Shown: positions 24,709 to 33,204 of the stretch, in pieces
Numbering within the stretch: position 1 is the stretch's first letter
Layout: every line of letters starts with the position of its first letter
The notes under the pieces: generated by a model
Databases searched by the model: none
What the model was told of the DNA's origin: nothing
The model's input: only the letters and a program-made list of their open reading frames with translations
Program-made: the position numbers and the translations under genes
Source of the DNA: Neoroseomonas alkaliterrae
GTDB lineage: Bacteria; Pseudomonadota; Alphaproteobacteria; Acetobacterales; Acetobacteraceae
Direction of reading: 5' to 3'
DNA: 64,000 nucleotides
Assembly: GCF_014199195.1 (NCBI RefSeq)
Contig: NZ_JACIJE010000011.1
Span: forward strand, 1-64,000

Positions 24709-25847
24709 CAGCGCAGCCCCAGCTCGCGCGCGATGATGCCGCGCATGATCTCCCGCGTGCCGCCGCGCAGCGAGAAGGTGGGCACGATCTGCGTCAGGTA
24801 GGCGTGCATGCGGCGCATCTCCTCCGGCATGGCGTCGGTGTCCATCACGTCGCGCATGCGCTCGGGCAGCGCCTGTTCGAAATCATTGCCGAGGTCCTTG
24901 ACCAGCGCGGCCTGGCGGATCGGGTCCTCGCCCTCCTGCAGCATCCCGGCGACGGCGGTGGACATCGCGCGCAGCGTCCACAGCCGCGCCACCTGCCGGC
25001 CCAGCGTGCCGGCGGCCGCGCCATCGCCGCGCAGCGCCTCGATCCCCGCTTCCAGCAGCGGGTGCGCGGACATGTAGCGGTCCGGCCCGGAGCGCTCGAA
25101 GGCGAGCTCGCTCGTCGCCTGCGCCCAACCCGCGCCTTCCTGCCCGACCAGCGCATCCTCGGGCAGCAGCACGTCGTCGAAGGTGATCTCGTTGAAGCCC
25201 TTCTCGCCCACGAGATCGCGGATGGGGCGGATGGTGACGCCCGGCGCCCGGAGGTCCACCAGCACCTGCGACAGCCCCTGGTGCTTCGACCCGCCCTCCG
25301 GCGCGGGCGAGGTGCGCACGAGCGCGATCATCCAGTCGCAGAGATGGCCGAAGGTCGTCCAGATCTTCCGCCCGTTCAGCCGCCAGCCGCCGTCCACCTT
25401 GTCCGCGCGCGTGCGCAGGGAGGCGAGGTCGGACCCGGAATCGGGCTCCGAGAGGCCGATGCAGAAGGCGTATTCGCCGCTCGCGATGCGCGGCAGGAAC
25501 TTGCGGCGCTGCGCCTCGGTGCCCAGGCGCAGGATCAGCGGCCCCGACTGGCGGTCGCCGATCCAGTGCGCACCGACTGGGGCGCCGGCGGCGAGCATCT
25601 CCTCCAGCACGATGTTGCGTTCAAGGAAGCTGCGCTCCGTGCCGCCGTATTCGCGCGGCCAGCACATGCCGATCCAGCCCTTCGCCCCCACCGCGCGGGT
25701 GAAGTCGCGGTCGAAGCCCATCCAGGACCGGGCGCGGACCTCCGGGCTCCAGCGCGGCGCGTGCTCGGCGAGGAAGGCGCGCACCTCGGCGCGCAGGGCG
25801 GCCGCGCCGGGCGGCGGGTCGCGAAGGTCGAAGCGAAGTCCGGTCAT
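24708..25847 (-). CDS. Acyl-CoA dehydrogenase, large subunit
   Basis: A 379-residue flavoenzyme that introduces a double bond into an acyl-CoA. It has the FAD contact motif FCIGLSEPDSGSDLAS (about residues 127-142), WRLNGRKIWTTFGHLCDW, and VGEKGFNEITFDDVLLPEDALVG. The C-terminal FSLRGGTREIMRGIIAREL holds the FAD/active-site loop. The length is normal. Its stop shares one base with the start of the partner dehydrogenase (TGATG), so equal production of both proteins is expected. It lies downstream of a type III CoA-transferase and a DUF808 gene on the same strand. Confidence 0.92.
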   Translation of the reverse strand: MTGLRFDLRDPPPGAAALRAEVRAFLAEHAPRWSPEVRARSWMGFDRDFTRAVGAKGWIGMCWPREYGGTERSFLERNIVLEEMLAAGAPVGAHWIGDRQSGPLILRLGTEAQRRKFLPRIASGEYAFCIGLSEPDSGSDLASLRTRADKVDGGWRLNGRKIWTTFGHLCDWMIALVRTSPAPEGGSKHQGLSQVLVDLRAPGVTIRPIRDLVGEKGFNEITFDDVLLPEDALVGQEGAGWAQATSELAFERSGPDRYMSAHPLLEAGIEALRGDGAAAGTLGRQVARLWTLRAMSTAVAGMLQEGEDPIRQAALVKDLGNDFEQALPERMRDVMDTDAMPEEMRRMHAYLTQIVPTFSLRGGTREIMRGIIARELGLR

Positions 25848-25892
25848 GGCGTGTCCTCTCGCGCCCGATCCTGGCCCGGGGGCGCCGGGCGC

Positions 25893-26819
25893 TCAATGGG
25901 CGGCGGCGGAGCGGCCCATCATCGGCAGGACGAGGCGCGTCATCAGCGGGATGGCCGCGGCGCCGACGAGGAGGCCGGCGATGCCCGCGACCGCCGCCTC
26001 CGCCAGCCAGCCGGCGATGCCCCCGCCCAGCGCCGCGCCCGCGCCATGGGCGAGATGCGCCGGCCCGCCCAGGCCGAAGGCTTCCAGCCCATGCAGGATG
26101 ATGCCGCCGCCGACCCAGATCATCGCGAAGGTGCCGACGACCGAGAGCAGCTTCAGCACCAGCGGCATGCCGCGCACCAGCAGCGCGCCGGCCGCGATGC
26201 CGCGCCGGACCATCGCCACGCCCATGTCGTCGGCCTTCACGATGAGGGCGACCACGCCATAGACGCCGAAGGTGATGACGAGGCCGACCAGCGCCAGCAC
26301 CGCCGCCTGCGTCCAGATCCCGGCCGCCGGCATGGTGGCGAGCGCGATCGCCATGATCTCGGCCGAGAGGATGAAGTCGGTCTTGATGGCGCCCGCCACG
26401 CGCTCGTTCTCGAGGTGCAGCGCGTCCGCCGCCGCGGCCGCCACGGCGGGGTCCGCGGCATGGGGGCGGATCCATTCCAGCACCTTCTCCGTGCCCTCGA
26501 AGCAGAGATAGATGCCGCCGACGAGGAGGAGCGGCGTGATCAGCCAGGGCGCGAAGGCGGAGAGCAGCAGCGCCGCCGGCAGCAGGATGAGGAACTTGTT
26601 GCGCAGCGAGCCGAGCGCGATGCGCCCGATGATCGGCAACTCGCGCGAGGCGTCGAAGCCCACCACGTAGCGCGGCGTCACCGCGGCGTCGTCGATCACC
26701 ACGCCCGCCGCCTTGGCGCCGGCGCGCCCGGCATGGGCGGCGATGTCGTCCACCGAGGCCGCGGCCACCTTGGCGATGGCCGAGACGTCGTCGAGCAGGG
26801 CGAGCAGGCCGGTGCTCAT
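25893..26819 (-). CDS. DUF808 family membrane protein (YedI-like)
   Basis: A 308-residue inner-membrane protein of the DUF808/YedI family. The conserved start is STGLLALLDDVSAIAKVAAASVDDIA (residues 2-27, read in parts). ITPLLLVGGIYLCFEGTEKV (about residues 95-114) and AGAIKTDFILSAEIMAIAL follow, and there are six or more hydrophobic segments in total. The function is unknown. The ATG at 26819 was chosen because the family starts with this motif; the frame remains open for 29 more codons upstream. It sits between the CoA-transferase and dehydrogenase genes on the same strand, but need not belong to that pathway. Confidence 0.88.
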   Translation of the reverse strand: MSTGLLALLDDVSAIAKVAAASVDDIAAHAGRAGAKAAGVVIDDAAVTPRYVVGFDASRELPIIGRIALGSLRNKFLILLPAALLLSAFAPWLITPLLLVGGIYLCFEGTEKVLEWIRPHAADPAVAAAAADALHLENERVAGAIKTDFILSAEIMAIALATMPAAGIWTQAAVLALVGLVITFGVYGVVALIVKADDMGVAMVRRGIAAGALLVRGMPLVLKLLSVVGTFAMIWVGGGIILHGLEAFGLGGPAHLAHGAGAALGGGIAGWLAEAAVAGIAGLLVGAAAIPLMTRLVLPMMGRSAAAH

Positions 26820-26933
26820 GCGCGGGCTCCTCGGGGGGCGGGATGGGTGCGCTCCATCCTGCCATGGCCGGCCGCCGCCACGAAGGGGCGGCCCGGCGAG
26901 GCCCACGTGCGGCGCTTGCCTGCGGGGGGCGGG

Positions 26934-28139
26934 TCAGACCACGCCGGCGGCGCGGGCGGCGGCGATCTCCTCGGCCGTCATGCCCGCGAAATCCGCCAGG
27001 ACCGCGTCCGTGTCCCCGCCCGGCGCGGGGATGCCGCGGCGGTATTCGGGCGGGGTCGCCGAGAGATGCAGCGGCGAGCCCACCACCCGCACGGTCCCGG
27101 CCGCATGGTGCGGCACCTCGCGGATCATGCCGCGGGCGATGATGTGCGGGTCGGCCTCGACATCGGCGGCGGTGTTGATGGGGCCGGAGGTGATCTTCGC
27201 CGCCTCGAGCCGCGCCAGCCATTCGGCGCGCGGGCGCGTGCGCAGCAGGGTGCGCATGCGGTCGAGCAGCGCGGCGCGGTGCTCCACCCGGTCACGCGCG
27301 CGGCGGAAGCGGGGATCCTCGGCCCATTCGGGATGGCCGAGCGCCTCCGCGAGGCGCGCGAATTCGCGGTCGTTCAGCACGCCGATGACGAAGCGGCCGT
27401 CCGCGCCCTCGAACACGCCATAGGGCACCGCGACCGGGCTGTCGTTGCCGCTGCGCGGCATCAGGCGCCCGGCGTTCAGCCACGAGGACATCGGCGCCTG
27501 CATCAGCGAGGCCATGGTCTCGAACAGGTTCACGTCGATCGCCTGGCCCTGCCCGGTCGCGTCGCGGTGGCGCAGCGCGGCGAGGATGGCCACCGTCGCG
27601 GCGAAGCCGGTGAACATGTCCGCCACCGGAACGCCCACGCGTTGCGGCCCGCCGCCCGGCGCGCCGTCTGCCTCGCCCGTCACCTCCATCAGCCCGGCCA
27701 TCGCCTGGGCCACGAAGTCGTAGCCCGAGCGCCCCGCATAGGGGCCGGACTGGCCGAAGCCGGTGACCGAGCAGAAGACGAGGCGCGGGTTCACCGCGCG
27801 CAGATCCTCGTATCCGAGGCCGTAGCGGGCGAGCGTGCCGGGGCGGAAATTCTCGATCAGCACATCGGCGCGCGCGGCCATGCGCTTGAGGATCGCAGCG
27901 CCTTCCGGCCGCGCGAAATCCACCGACACCGACCGCTTGTTGCGGTTGAGCGAGACGAAATAGGTGCTGTCCTCGCTGCCCTTGACGAAGGGCGGGCCGA
28001 GCGCGCGCAGGTCGTCGCCATCGCCGCGCCGCTCGACCTTCGCGACATCGGCGCCGAGGTCGCCGAGCATCTGCGCGCAGAGCGGGCCCGCCACCACCCG
28101 GGTGAGATCCAGCACCCTGAGACCATCGAGCGCGCCCAT
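26934..28139 (-). CDS. Type III (CaiB/BaiF-family) CoA-transferase
   Basis: A 401-residue family III CoA-transferase, which moves CoA between carboxylates by way of an aspartyl-CoA intermediate. The start GLRVLDLTRVVAGPLCAQMLGDLGADV is standard. NRNKRSVSVDFARPEG and FRPGTLARYGLGYEDL follow, and the catalytic Asp is probably in GVPVADMFTGFAA (about residue 172). It lies upstream of the acyl-CoA dehydrogenase and hydratase genes, so it could activate the acid that these enzymes degrade. The substrate is unknown. A second member of the family lies at 59335-60450. Confidence 0.92.
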   Translation of the reverse strand: MGALDGLRVLDLTRVVAGPLCAQMLGDLGADVAKVERRGDGDDLRALGPPFVKGSEDSTYFVSLNRNKRSVSVDFARPEGAAILKRMAARADVLIENFRPGTLARYGLGYEDLRAVNPRLVFCSVTGFGQSGPYAGRSGYDFVAQAMAGLMEVTGEADGAPGGGPQRVGVPVADMFTGFAATVAILAALRHRDATGQGQAIDVNLFETMASLMQAPMSSWLNAGRLMPRSGNDSPVAVPYGVFEGADGRFVIGVLNDREFARLAEALGHPEWAEDPRFRRARDRVEHRAALLDRMRTLLRTRPRAEWLARLEAAKITSGPINTAADVEADPHIIARGMIREVPHHAAGTVRVVGSPLHLSATPPEYRRGIPAPGGDTDAVLADFAGMTAEEIAAARAAGVV

Positions 28140-28265
28140 GCCTTCCCCTCCGCAACCCTGCCGCGGCGGCCAGACTTGCCGAGGCGGCCGCCGCCGGGAA
28201 GCCCCGCGCGGCGCGAGGCGGGCATGCTGGACGCGCGGCGGCGCGGCATGCTGGCATCCGCGCCC

Positions 28266-28754
28266 ATGCCGGCCCCTTTCCGCCTCGCCCGCGCCGGGCT
28301 CGCGGCCATCCTCGCCGCCTGCGCCGACCCCGGCCCGGCGCTGCGCATCACCGCCGAGACGAGCGGCGCGCTCGCGCGCACGCTGCGCCTCGCGCATCCG
28401 CCCGATTCCCGGCACGGCTGCGCGGAGCTGCGGGTCTATGGCGAACCGGGCAGCCCCGGCCCGCTGCACATGACGGCCTTCGAGATCCGCTTCACCCCCG
28501 ATGCCGCGGATGCGGATTCCCTGCTCCTGGTGCTGGACCGGGAAGCACCCTCGCAGGTCGCGCGCATCGCGCTGACGGCCGGCGGGCGGCACTGGATCGG
28601 CCATACCGGCCTGCCGGGTTTCACCGCGGACATCGCGGCGGCCGGGGGGCTGCGCAGCGGTCGCTTCGCCATCGGCGGCCTGCGCCCGATCGAGGGCGGG
28701 CCGGAGCGGCTCGCGCTCGCCGGCCGATGGTCCTGCGCGCCGGAAGGGGGCTGA
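28266..28754 (+). CDS. Small putative lipoprotein of unknown function
   Basis: The 162-residue product has a signal peptide ending LAAC (Cys 19), a good lipobox. The mature part has two further cysteines (HGCAEL and WSCAPEGG) that could form a disulfide. It looks beta-rich throughout (HMTAFEIRFTPDAADADSLLLVLDRE, read in parts). No family is recognised. An in-frame ATG six codons upstream is possible. The gene is divergent from the CoA-transferase and convergent with hldE. Confidence rests on the signal peptide and open frame. Confidence 0.65.
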   Translation: MPAPFRLARAGLAAILAACADPGPALRITAETSGALARTLRLAHPPDSRHGCAELRVYGEPGSPGPLHMTAFEIRFTPDAADADSLLLVLDREAPSQVARIALTAGGRHWIGHTGLPGFTADIAAAGGLRSGRFAIGGLRPIEGGPERLALAGRWSCAPEGG

Positions 28755-28835
28755 TGCCGGTGGGCGAAAGGCTCGACCATTCGTCCGCTGGCATCGCGCG
28801 CAGGGCCGGTGGGGCGGCCGCAGCCGCCGCCCGGC

Positions 28836-30329
28836 TCAGCCGCGGATGCGCGCGACGGTCGCGGTCGTCGAATTGCCCGGCAGGAGCTGCGCGAGCCGCA
28901 CCTCCCCGCCGTATTCCCGCACGATGTCGCCGCCGACCACCTGCTCCACCGTGTAGTCCGCGCCCTTCACCAGCACGTCGGGCTTGAGCAGGCGGATCAG
29001 CTCGATGGGCGTGTCCTCCTCGAACAGCGTCACGCAATCCACCGTGGCGAGGGAGGCGAGGACGGCGGCGCGCGCGGCCTCGGACTGGATCGGCCGCGCC
29101 GCGCCCTTCAGCCGCTTCACCGAGGCATCGGAGTTCAGCCCCACCACCAGGCGGTCGCACCAGGACCGCGCCTGCTCCAGCAGGTGAACATGGCCCGGGT
29201 GCAGCAGGTCGAAGCAGCCATTGGTGAAGCCGATGCGCCAGCCGCGGCGGCGCCAGCGCTCCACCTGCTCGGCCGCAGCGGCGCGGGAGACCACCTTGCG
29301 CAGCGCACCGCGCTCGGGCGTCAGCGCCTCGGCCAGTTCCTCCTCGCGCACCACGGCGGTGCCGACCTTGCCCACCACGATGCCGGCCGCGATGTTGGCG
29401 AGCCGGGCCGAGACCGGCAGCGTCTGGCCGGCGGCCAGCGCCGCGGCCAGCACCGCGACCACCGTATCCCCGGCGCCGGAGACGTCGTGCACCTCGGCGG
29501 CCTCGGCGGGGAAGTGGTGGATGCGCTCGCCCTCGAGCAGCGTCATGCCGTCCTCGCTGCGCGTCACGAGCACCGCGCCGAAGCCGTGCGCGGCCTTGAG
29601 CGCGCGCATCGCGGCGAGGATCTCCTCCTCCCCCTCCACCGGCATGCCGGTCGCCTCGGCCAGTTCGGCGCGGTTGGGCGTGATCAGGTCGGCCCCGGCA
29701 TAGCGGGCGTAGTCGCGGCCCTTGGGGTCCACCACGACGCGGCGGCCGGCGGCATGGGCGGCCTCGATCAGCCGCCGCGCGGTGTCCCCGCCGAGCACGC
29801 CCTTGCCGTAGTCGGAGAGCACCATGACGGTGGTCGCGGCGATCGCGTCGGCGGCGATCTTGACCATGCGGTCGGCCAGGCGCGGATGGATCGCCTGCAC
29901 CACCTCCTGGTCCGCGCGCAGCATGTGCTGGCCGTTCGCGATGAAGCGGGTCTTGGTGGTGGTGTGGCGGCCGCCCTGGACCAGCAGCCAGGGCTCGACG
30001 CCCGGCTGGCCGCCGATCAGGCCGGTCAGGTCGCTGCCCGCCTGGTCGTCGCCCACCACCGAGACGAAAGCGGTGGCCGCGCCGAGCGCGGTCAGGTTGC
30101 GCACCACATTGCCCGCGCCGCCCGGCATGGCGACCTCGCGCTCCACCGCGAGCACGGGCACCGGGGCCTCGGGGCTGATGCGGCGGACCGAGCCGTAGAC
30201 GTAGCGGTCCAGCATGGCGTCGCCCACCACCAGCACGGAGGCGCGGCGAAGGGCGCGGACCCCCTCCAGCAGCTGGGCCACGGGGATCTCCGGCAGGGGC
30301 CGGTCGGCGTCGGGCGCGTGGCCTGTCAT
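28836..30329 (-). CDS. hldE: Bifunctional heptose-7-phosphate kinase/adenylyltransferase
   Basis: HldE makes ADP-heptose for the lipopolysaccharide inner core. The N-terminal PfkB-type kinase domain (about residues 20-335) has the family signature RRISPEAPVPVLAVE and the ATP/anion-hole motif DVSGAGDTVVAVLAA. The C-terminal nucleotidyltransferase domain (about residues 360-497) has GFTNGCFDLLHPGHVHLLEQA with the HPGH catalytic motif. At 497 residues it is slightly longer than the E. coli enzyme because of an N-terminal extension. Other heptose genes (hldD, gmhA, gmhB) are not next to it. Confidence 0.95.
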   Translation of the reverse strand: MTGHAPDADRPLPEIPVAQLLEGVRALRRASVLVVGDAMLDRYVYGSVRRISPEAPVPVLAVEREVAMPGGAGNVVRNLTALGAATAFVSVVGDDQAGSDLTGLIGGQPGVEPWLLVQGGRHTTTKTRFIANGQHMLRADQEVVQAIHPRLADRMVKIAADAIAATTVMVLSDYGKGVLGGDTARRLIEAAHAAGRRVVVDPKGRDYARYAGADLITPNRAELAEATGMPVEGEEEILAAMRALKAAHGFGAVLVTRSEDGMTLLEGERIHHFPAEAAEVHDVSGAGDTVVAVLAAALAAGQTLPVSARLANIAAGIVVGKVGTAVVREEELAEALTPERGALRKVVSRAAAAEQVERWRRRGWRIGFTNGCFDLLHPGHVHLLEQARSWCDRLVVGLNSDASVKRLKGAARPIQSEAARAAVLASLATVDCVTLFEEDTPIELIRLLKPDVLVKGADYTVEQVVGGDIVREYGGEVRLAQLLPGNSTTATVARIRG

Positions 30330-30435
30330 GGAAGTGCCCTAGCGCAGCCGGATGGCGCGGCGCAAGGCGAGGCGCCGGGGGCCGCGCCCGGCCGCCGCCG
30401 GCCCGGCGCGGCCGCGCCAGCCCGGGGGCGGCGGC

Positions 30436-31761
30436 TCATGCCCCGGCCAGCGTCAGCCCCTCCACCCGCACCGTCGGGCTGTCGGTGCCGCGGCGGAAGC
30501 GCAGGTCGTCCGCCGGCGTCATGTGCAGGAACATCTCCTTGAGGTTGCCGGCGATGGTCACCTCGCTGACCGGCTCGGCCAGTTCGCCGTTGCGGATCAT
30601 GAAACCGGCAGCACCCCGGCTGTAGTCGCCGGTCACGCCGTTCACGCCCATGCCGATCAGTTCGGTCACGTAGATCCCCTCGGCGATGTCGGCCATCAGC
30701 GCGGCGGGGCTCAGGGCCCCAGGCTCGAGCCAGAGGTTGGACGGCGCCGGGCCCGGCGGGCCTCCGGTGCCGCGGCTGGCATGGCCGGTCGAGGCGAGGC
30801 CCAGTTGCCGCGCCGAGCGCCAGTCCAGCAGCCAGGTGGTGAGCACGCCGTTCTCGACCACCGCCCGGGCCTCGCCGGGCATCCCCTCCCCGTCGAAGGG
30901 GCGCGAGCGCAGGCCGCGCGGGCGCAGCGGGTCGTCGCGCACGGTCAGCCCCGCCGCCATCACCTGCCGGCCCATGCTGTCCTTGAGGAAGGAGGTGCCG
31001 CGCGCCACCGCCGCGCCGTTGATCGCGCCCACCAGGTGGCCGAGCAGGCTGCCGGCCACGCGCGGGTCGAACACGACCGGGATGCGCGCGGTCCTGGGCC
31101 GGCTGGGGTTGAGGCGGCGCACCGCCTGCTCCCCGGCGCGGCGACCGATGCGCGCCGGGTCGTCGAGGTCGGCCAGATGGACGGCCGAGCACCAGTCGTA
31201 GTCGCGCTCCATAGCCGTGCCGGTGCCGGCCAGCGCGGTGGCGGAGACGGAATGCGAGGTCCGGGTGAACTCCCCGGCGAAGCCGTTGGAGGCGACCAGC
31301 GCGATGCCGGTGCGGGACCAGCCGGCCTCCGCCCCCTCGCTGTTGGTCACGCCGGGAACGGCGAGCGCCGCCTCCTCGGCCGCCGCGGCGCGGGCGAGCA
31401 GATCCTCCGCGCTCGGCTCGGCGGCATCGGCGAGGTCGAGCGCGCGCGGCGGGATGGGAACCGCTTCGGGCAGGCCCGCGAAGGGATCCTCGGGCACCAC
31501 GCGGGCCATGGCGACGGCGCGTTCGGCCAGCGCGGCGAAGCCCTTCGGGTCGGGGTCGGTGCTCGCCACGATGGCGGCGCGCCGGCCGAGGAAGACCCGC
31601 AGGCCGAGGTCGAAGCCCTCGGCGCGCTCGAGCTGCTCGATGGCGCCGAGACGCCGCTTCACCGACAGCGAGGCGGAGGCGACGAGCAGCGCATCGGCGG
31701 CATCCGCGCCGGCCCGCTTCGCGGCGGCGATGAGGTCGGACAGGGTGGTCAGGCGGTCCAT
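30436..31761 (-). CDS. pmbA: TldE/PmbA-type metalloprotease subunit
   Basis: PmbA (TldE) pairs with TldD to form a cytoplasmic protease that processes peptides such as microcin precursors and antitoxins. The 441-residue product has the family N-terminus (DLIAAAKRAGADAADALLV), the middle SEGAEAGWSRTGIALVASNGF, and the C-terminal GHASRG with IRNGELAEPVSEVTIAGNL. PmbA lacks the HExxxH zinc motif of TldD, and none is seen here. No tldD gene is in the window. The ATG at 31761 is favoured by family length over an in-frame start 24 codons upstream in GC-rich, low-complexity sequence. Confidence 0.92.
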   Translation of the reverse strand: MDRLTTLSDLIAAAKRAGADAADALLVASASLSVKRRLGAIEQLERAEGFDLGLRVFLGRRAAIVASTDPDPKGFAALAERAVAMARVVPEDPFAGLPEAVPIPPRALDLADAAEPSAEDLLARAAAAEEAALAVPGVTNSEGAEAGWSRTGIALVASNGFAGEFTRTSHSVSATALAGTGTAMERDYDWCSAVHLADLDDPARIGRRAGEQAVRRLNPSRPRTARIPVVFDPRVAGSLLGHLVGAINGAAVARGTSFLKDSMGRQVMAAGLTVRDDPLRPRGLRSRPFDGEGMPGEARAVVENGVLTTWLLDWRSARQLGLASTGHASRGTGGPPGPAPSNLWLEPGALSPAALMADIAEGIYVTELIGMGVNGVTGDYSRGAAGFMIRNGELAEPVSEVTIAGNLKEMFLHMTPADDLRFRRGTDSPTVRVEGLTLAGA

Positions 31762-31792
31762 CGCGTTTCCTCGTCGGGCGGGATGAAGGTCG

Positions 31793-31916
31793 GGGGAGGG
31801 GAACCTCCCCGATCCCCCTCCCTTCTTTGTCACCTGGTGCCGAACCTCGGAGGCGGGGCGCCAAATGACAAAGAAGGTTGAGGGGGGTCCGGGGGGAGAA
31901 GTTCCCTTCTCCCCCC
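31793..31916. repeat. Multi-hairpin GC-run repeat element (copy A)
   Basis: Three inverted repeats lie in a row in the pmbA/M16 gap. A 7-bp stem GGGGAGG/CCTCCCC has loop GGAA (31793-31810). A 10-bp stem TTCTTTGTCA (31823-31832) pairs with TGACAAAGAA (31866-31875). An 11-bp perfect stem occupies 31891-31901 and 31906-31916 with loop TTCC. The last lies 4 bases after the M16 stop and could end that minus-strand transcript. The block containing TTCTTTGTCA occurs again at 46169-46189 (18 of 21 bases), so this is a dispersed repeat. Confidence 0.65.
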
Positions 31917-31920
31917 GCCT

Positions 31921-33186
31921 TCACGCCGCCAGCTTCTCCATGATCGCATGCACGCTCGGCACGTTCTCCGCCGGCCCCATCGCCGCCAGCGTCGGCCGCG
32001 CGCGGAAGATCATCGCCGCCGCCTGCTGCACCTGTTCGACCGTCACGGCCGCGATCTTGGCCTTGGTTTCCTCGACCGGGATGACGCGGCCATGGACCTG
32101 CAACTGACGGGCGAGCTGCTCGCAGCGGCTGCCGGTGGATTCCAGCGACATCAGCAGCGAAGCGCGCAACTGCGCCTTGGCGCGCGCGAGTTCCTCCTCC
32201 GTCACGTCGCGCTGCACGGCGCGCAGCGCCTCGATGGTGACGGGCATCAGCTCGGCGGCCTCCTTCTCGCCGGTGCCGGCGTAGATCTGGAACAGGCCGT
32301 GGTCGCGGAAGGGCGAGGCGAAGGAGTAGATGGAATAGACGAGGCCGCGCTTCTCCCGGATCTCCTGGAACAGGCGCGAGGACATGCCGCCGCCGAGCAG
32401 CGTCGAGAGGAGCTGCACCGGGTAGTGCATCGGATCGCCGTGCTTCACCGACGGAAAGCCGAGCACGATGTGCACCTGGTCGAGGTCGCGGCCCTCGCGG
32501 AACTCCCCGCCGGCATAGCGGGAGGGCTCGGCGGCGGCCTCGCCGGTGGCTGGCAGGTCCGCGAAATGCTCGCGCACCAGGGCGAGCAGCGCGTCGTGCT
32601 CCACCGCGCCGGCGGCGGCGACGACCATCTGTCCCGGGCCGTAATGCGTGCGCATGTAGCCGGTCAGCGCCTCGCGGCTCATCGCCTTGATGGTGGCCTC
32701 GGTGCCGAGCACGGGCCGGCCCATCGCCTGCGCGGGATAGGCCGTCTCCTGGAAATGGTCGAAGACGATGTCGTCCGGCGTGTCGTTGGCCTGGCCGATC
32801 TCCTGCAGGATCACGCCGCGCTCGCGCTCGATCTCCTCGGGCGCGAAGGTGGAATGGGTCAGGATGTCGCCGATGATGTCCACGGCGAGCGGCAGGTCCT
32901 CCTTCAGCACCTTGGCGTAGAAGGCGGTCTGCTCGCGCGCGGTGTAGGCGTTGAGGTGCCCGCCCACGTTCTCGATCTCGCGCGAGATCGCCGCCGCGTC
33001 GCGCCGCGCGGTCCCCTTGAAGGCCATGTGCTCGAGGAAGTGGGAGACGCCGTTGACCTCCGGCGCCTCGTGCCGCGTGCCGGCGGCGACATAGGCGCCG
33101 ACCGAGACGGTCTCGACGCGCGGCATGGTCTCGGAGACGACGGTAAGGCCGTTGTTCAGGCGCGTGACGCGGACGGCATCGGACAT
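31921..33186 (-). CDS. M16 family zinc peptidase (processing peptidase-like)
   Basis: A 421-residue pitrilysin-type metallopeptidase related to mitochondrial processing peptidase beta. The inverted zinc motif is HFLEH (about residues 49-53), and the third ligand Glu follows in the ERERGVILQEI region (about residue 130). The C-terminal half has the family's glycine-rich loop LLGGGMSSRLFQEIREKRGLVYS. It lies directly downstream of thrC, an order long conserved in alphaproteobacteria. Its physiological substrate is not known. Confidence 0.95.
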   Translation of the reverse strand: MSDAVRVTRLNNGLTVVSETMPRVETVSVGAYVAAGTRHEAPEVNGVSHFLEHMAFKGTARRDAAAISREIENVGGHLNAYTAREQTAFYAKVLKEDLPLAVDIIGDILTHSTFAPEEIERERGVILQEIGQANDTPDDIVFDHFQETAYPAQAMGRPVLGTEATIKAMSREALTGYMRTHYGPGQMVVAAAGAVEHDALLALVREHFADLPATGEAAAEPSRYAGGEFREGRDLDQVHIVLGFPSVKHGDPMHYPVQLLSTLLGGGMSSRLFQEIREKRGLVYSIYSFASPFRDHGLFQIYAGTGEKEAAELMPVTIEALRAVQRDVTEEELARAKAQLRASLLMSLESTGSRCEQLARQLQVHGRVIPVEETKAKIAAVTVEQVQQAAAMIFRARPTLAAMGPAENVPSVHAIMEKLAA

Positions 33187-33204
33187 GTGCGGCGGCTGCT
33201 TCCT

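Noticed and set aside
24804-28754. A very long plus-strand open frame over the acyl-CoA genes
   Set aside because: Only its last 162 codons (from 28266) have a signal peptide and a plausible start. The rest is antisense to well-supported genes.
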